DNA of 52,973 nt from NCBI GenBank assembly GCA_944320985.1, contig CALUJN010000065.1, positions 1-52,973 of the forward strand. The letters are read 5' to 3'. The notes beneath the pieces are model-generated. The model saw nothing but the letters and a program-made list of their open reading frames with translations, was not told the origin of the DNA and ran no database searches. The DNA is from an uncultured Alistipes sp. (lineage in GTDB: Bacteria; Bacteroidota; Bacteroidia; Bacteroidales; Rikenellaceae). Positions 50,470-52,973 of the stretch are shown one piece after another. A program made the position numbers and the translations under genes. How positions within the stretch are numbered: position 1 is the first letter of the stretch; each line of letters starts with the position of its first letter.

Positions 50470-51459
50470 ATGATTACGCTTGAAAACATCCGCAAGCCCA
50501 TCACGGCGGAACTTGCCGCATTCGAAGAGTTCATCGAACGGCAGTTCACGGCCGAGGGGGAGTTGCTGTCCGATATGTTGCGTTATGCGCTTTCGGCGCG
50601 CGGGAAGGGGATTCGTCCGATGTTGGTGATGCTCTCTGCGGCGATGAATGCTCCGGTCAAGGGGGCTTCGACAGGCCGTCGGGCATGCCTTGCGGCGATG
50701 CTGGTCGAGATGATTCATGTGGCGTCGCTGATCCACGACGATGTGATCGACGAAGCCGATACGCGTCGGGGTCGAGCCTCGGTGAATGCCCGCTGGCAGT
50801 CGCACAAGGCGGTGATTCTGGGAGATTATATTCTGGCTCGCAACATGAGCATCGGTCTGCAGAGCGGACAGTTCGATCTGGTGACACACATCTGCGGTTC
50901 GATGGCTGCGCTGTGCGAAGGGGAGGTGCTTCAGGACGAGTGCGCCGCCAACCGGACGATGACGCGCCAGTCTTACCTGGAGATCATCTACAAGAAGACG
51001 GCTTGTCTGCTGGGGGTCAGCTCTTCGGCGGGGGCCCTGGCTGTCGGAGCCACCCGGGACAAGGTGACGACGATGCGGCGTTTCGGAGAGGCGCTGGGCA
51101 TGGCCTTCCAGATTCAGGATGATATTTTGGACTATACGCCGACGGCCCAGACGGGGAAGCCGGCGTGCAACGACCTGCGTGAGGGGAAGATCACGCTCCC
51201 GCTGCTGACCGTGCTCGAACGGGCCACGGAGGCACGTCGTGCGGATTTGCTCGAGCGGCTTTCACGTTGTCATGCGGATGATGCCGCGGTGGAGTATCTA
51301 CGCTCCACGGTGGAACAGGAGGGAGGGCTTCGGGAAGCCGGAGCGGTGATGCAGGGATATATTTCGCGGGCCGTAGAGATGCTTTCGGACTACGAAGAGT
51401 CGGCGTACCGATCCGCTCTGGTGAACCTTTGCGCCTATGTGGCGGAGAGGGACCGATGA
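50470..51459 (+). CDS. Polyprenyl diphosphate synthase (E-type)
   Basis: Chain-elongating trans-isoprenyl diphosphate synthase, probably making the side chain of menaquinone. The first aspartate-rich motif is IHDDVIDEADTRRG (90-103) and the second FQIQDDILDY. ARGKGIRPMLVML is the usual region before it. The start is ATG at 50470 (MITLENIRKPITAELAAFEE), only 5 nt after the -7 box. 329 residues fits octaprenyl-type enzymes, but chain length cannot be read off. Followed 35 nt later by the MFS gene. Confidence 0.93.
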   Translation: MITLENIRKPITAELAAFEEFIERQFTAEGELLSDMLRYALSARGKGIRPMLVMLSAAMNAPVKGASTGRRACLAAMLVEMIHVASLIHDDVIDEADTRRGRASVNARWQSHKAVILGDYILARNMSIGLQSGQFDLVTHICGSMAALCEGEVLQDECAANRTMTRQSYLEIIYKKTACLLGVSSSAGALAVGATRDKVTTMRRFGEALGMAFQIQDDILDYTPTAQTGKPACNDLREGKITLPLLTVLERATEARRADLLERLSRCHADDAAVEYLRSTVEQEGGLREAGAVMQGYISRAVEMLSDYEESAYRSALVNLCAYVAERDR

Positions 51460-51493
51460 CTTGAAACTCATTAACCTAATTTATAAACCAATT

Positions 51494-52783
51494 ATGGAAC
51501 AAACGCAAAAGAAAAACTACACGTTGCCCATCATCATGATGTTCGCGCTGTTTGCGATGATCTCGTTCGTGACGGGCCTCACGAATCCGCTGGGGGTAAT
51601 CGTGAAGAATCAGTTCTCGGTAGCGAACTGGATGTCGCAGCTGGGCAATGCCGCCAATTTTATTGCCTATGCCTTCATGGGTCTTCCGGCGGGTCTGATG
51701 CTCAAGCGCATCGGTTACAAGAAAACGGCGCTGGTGGCCGTAGCCGTCGGATTTGTCGGTGTGGGTATCCAGTTCCTGGCCGGTGAGGCGGGCAGCTTCG
51801 CCATCTATCTGGCCGGAGCCTTCATCTCGGGCTTCTCGATGTGTATGCTCAACACGGTGGTCAACCCGATGCTCAACACGTTGGGCGGCGGCGGCAAGAA
51901 GGGTAATCAGCTGATCCAGTTCGGCGGTTCGCTGAACTCGATCTCGGCGACGATCGTTCCGATCCTCGTGGGTTATCTGATGGGTAACGCCGCCAATGCG
52001 ACGATCAGCGACGCTGCCCCGGCCCTCTTCATCGCCATGGGTATCTTCGCCCTGGTCTTCGTGGTGCTGCTGGCCGTGAATATTCCCGAGCCGTATGCCA
52101 TCGAGGAGGCCAAGTCGGCCAAGAAGGACAAGTACAGCGCCATGTCGTTCCGTCACTTCGTACTGGGTACGGTGGCCATCTTCATCTATGTGGGTGTCGA
52201 GGTTGGTATTCCGAACTTCATGAACCTCTTCCTGACGGCGGCTCCGGACGCTGCGACGAGCGGTATGGGTATGGCCGCAGCAGCTGCAGGTTCGCTGGTG
52301 GGCACCTACTGGTTCCTGATGATGTGCGGACGACTGCTGGGTGGTGTGATCGGCGGTAAGGTGTCGAGCCGAGCCCAGCTGATTGTGGTCAGCATCGCGG
52401 CGATCGTCTTCGTGCTGCTGGGTATCTTTGCTCCGACGACGGTAACGGGTCGCATGCCGGTCTTCACGGGTACGGGCTTTGCGATGATCGAGGTGCCGAT
52501 CGGCGTGATGTTCCTTACGTTGTGCGGTCTGTGCACCTCGGTGATGTGGGGCGGCATCTTCAACCTGGCGGTCGAGGGTCTTGGCAAATACACCTCGATG
52601 GGTTCGGGTATCTTCATGATGATGGTCTGCGGTGGCGGTATCCTTCCGCTGATCCAGGGCTATGTTGCCGACATTTCGGGCTACCTGTCGAGCTACTGGG
52701 TGATCATCGCCGGTTTGGTCTACATGCTCTACTACGCTGTGGCCGGATCGAAGAACGTGAACAAGGATATTCCGGTGGACTAA
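51494..52783 (+). CDS. Sugar MFS transporter (FucP/glucose-galactose type)
   Basis: Twelve-helix major facilitator protein of the FHS/FucP class, usually a proton-coupled sugar symporter. MMFALFAMISFVTGLTNPLG begins helix 1, and FANFIAY-type segments (here NAANFIAYAFMGLPAGLMLK) and SGFSMCMLNTVVNPMLNTLG follow. The start is MEQTQKKNYTLP (51494), preceded by an AT-rich leader. Codon use is strongly biased, hinting at high expression. 429 residues. The substrate cannot be fixed. It may be transcribed from the polyprenyl synthase promoter and is ended by the terminator at 52813. Confidence 0.92.
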   Translation: MEQTQKKNYTLPIIMMFALFAMISFVTGLTNPLGVIVKNQFSVANWMSQLGNAANFIAYAFMGLPAGLMLKRIGYKKTALVAVAVGFVGVGIQFLAGEAGSFAIYLAGAFISGFSMCMLNTVVNPMLNTLGGGGKKGNQLIQFGGSLNSISATIVPILVGYLMGNAANATISDAAPALFIAMGIFALVFVVLLAVNIPEPYAIEEAKSAKKDKYSAMSFRHFVLGTVAIFIYVGVEVGIPNFMNLFLTAAPDAATSGMGMAAAAAGSLVGTYWFLMMCGRLLGGVIGGKVSSRAQLIVVSIAAIVFVLLGIFAPTTVTGRMPVFTGTGFAMIEVPIGVMFLTLCGLCTSVMWGGIFNLAVEGLGKYTSMGSGIFMMMVCGGGILPLIQGYVADISGYLSSYWVIIAGLVYMLYYAVAGSKNVNKDIPVD

Positions 52784-52812
52784 CCGACGCACAGCGTTTT
52801 TGAAAAAGAGTG

Positions 52813-52846
52813 ACGGGACGCCCTGCAAAAAGGGTGTCCCGTTTTT
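52813..52846 (+). terminator. Terminator of the MFS transporter gene
   Basis: ACGGGACGCCCT (52813-52824), loop GCAAAA and AGGGTGTCCCGT (52831-52842) form a near-perfect 12 bp stem, followed by a run of five T. It lies 29 nt after the stop codon. Confidence 0.92.
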
Positions 52847-52973
52847 GTGTGCCGGGCAATCGGGAGAAGCGTTGTTGCGCAGGGACGGAGGGACTCCGAT
52901 ACGCCGTTTTGCTCCGGGAGTACGGATCCTGCCGGGCCCATTCCCGGTTCAAGGATACCCCCTTCCTCTCTCC
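52847..52973. other. Right-edge intergenic, no gene seen
   Basis: The last 127 nt hold no convincing gene, promoter or repeat. The neighbouring gene on the right is outside the window. Confidence 0.5.

Noticed and set aside
1-52973. CRISPR array, rRNA operon, or insertion sequence
   Set aside because: No regularly spaced direct repeats, no rRNA-like sequence, no transposase gene or terminal inverted repeats were seen in the window.

Overview
The window looks like chromosome from a GC-rich gut Bacteroidales, most like Alistipes/Rikenellaceae (inference). The reasons are Bacteroidota-type promoters (TTTG, 19-20 nt, TAnnTTTG), Bacteroidota families (GldE, DUF3098, DUF4270, YfhO, an S46 dipeptidyl peptidase, secreted aminopeptidase C), weak or absent Shine-Dalgarno sequences, and strong GC bias that opens long false antisense frames.

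Layout. (1) 1-about 2130: AT-rich right end of an integrated element, with a partial gene, two tiny ORFs and a large serine recombinase whose frame runs antisense through the terminator and 3' half of tRNA-Leu(GAG). (2) 9787-2437, minus: one tight eight-gene operon, MBL hydrolase > FkbM methyltransferase > trmD > AT-rich DUF5655/nuclease-like gene > lpxB > FAH > maf > DPP11-type peptidase. Two abutting hairpins precede it. (3) 9958-24216, plus: secreted esterase, double-anchored lipoprotein, rlmD, SIMPL protein, cdd, RluD-type synthase, dtd, two tandem secreted nuclease paralogues, radical SAM, YitT, priA, comF. (4) 24276-37514: a small lipoprotein (minus), then dnaB and comM, then a division block murG-murC-ftsQ-ftsA-ftsZ, then gldE, a phosphopantetheinyl transferase and a pentapeptide protein. 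(5) 37560-37802: a self-contained unit of promoter, 25-residue ORF and terminator. (6) 50382-37824, minus: yfhO > ftsX > DUF3098 > uppP > truB > queA, then a half-size glycogen-synthase-like protein > DUF4270 lipoprotein, then topA and a secreted aminopeptidase C. (7) 50470-52783, plus: polyprenyl synthase and a sugar-type MFS transporter.

How the genes relate. Most are housekeeping: envelope (lpxB, murG, murC, uppP, polyprenyl synthase), division (ftsQ, ftsA, ftsZ, ftsX), replication and restart (dnaB, priA, topA), and tRNA/rRNA modification (trmD, rlmD, truB, queA, dtd). The two secreted peptidases fit a peptide-using lifestyle. The least ordinary items are a roughly 105-residue coiled-coil insertion in FtsQ, a homopurine tract with six GGG runs in the ftsA-ftsZ gap, the isolated 25-codon transcription unit, the foreign-looking gene coupled to lpxB, a GT5-like half-protein without the KTGGL motif, and the recombinase frame crossing tRNA-Leu. 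No CRISPR array, rRNA or recognised multi-gene defence system was found.
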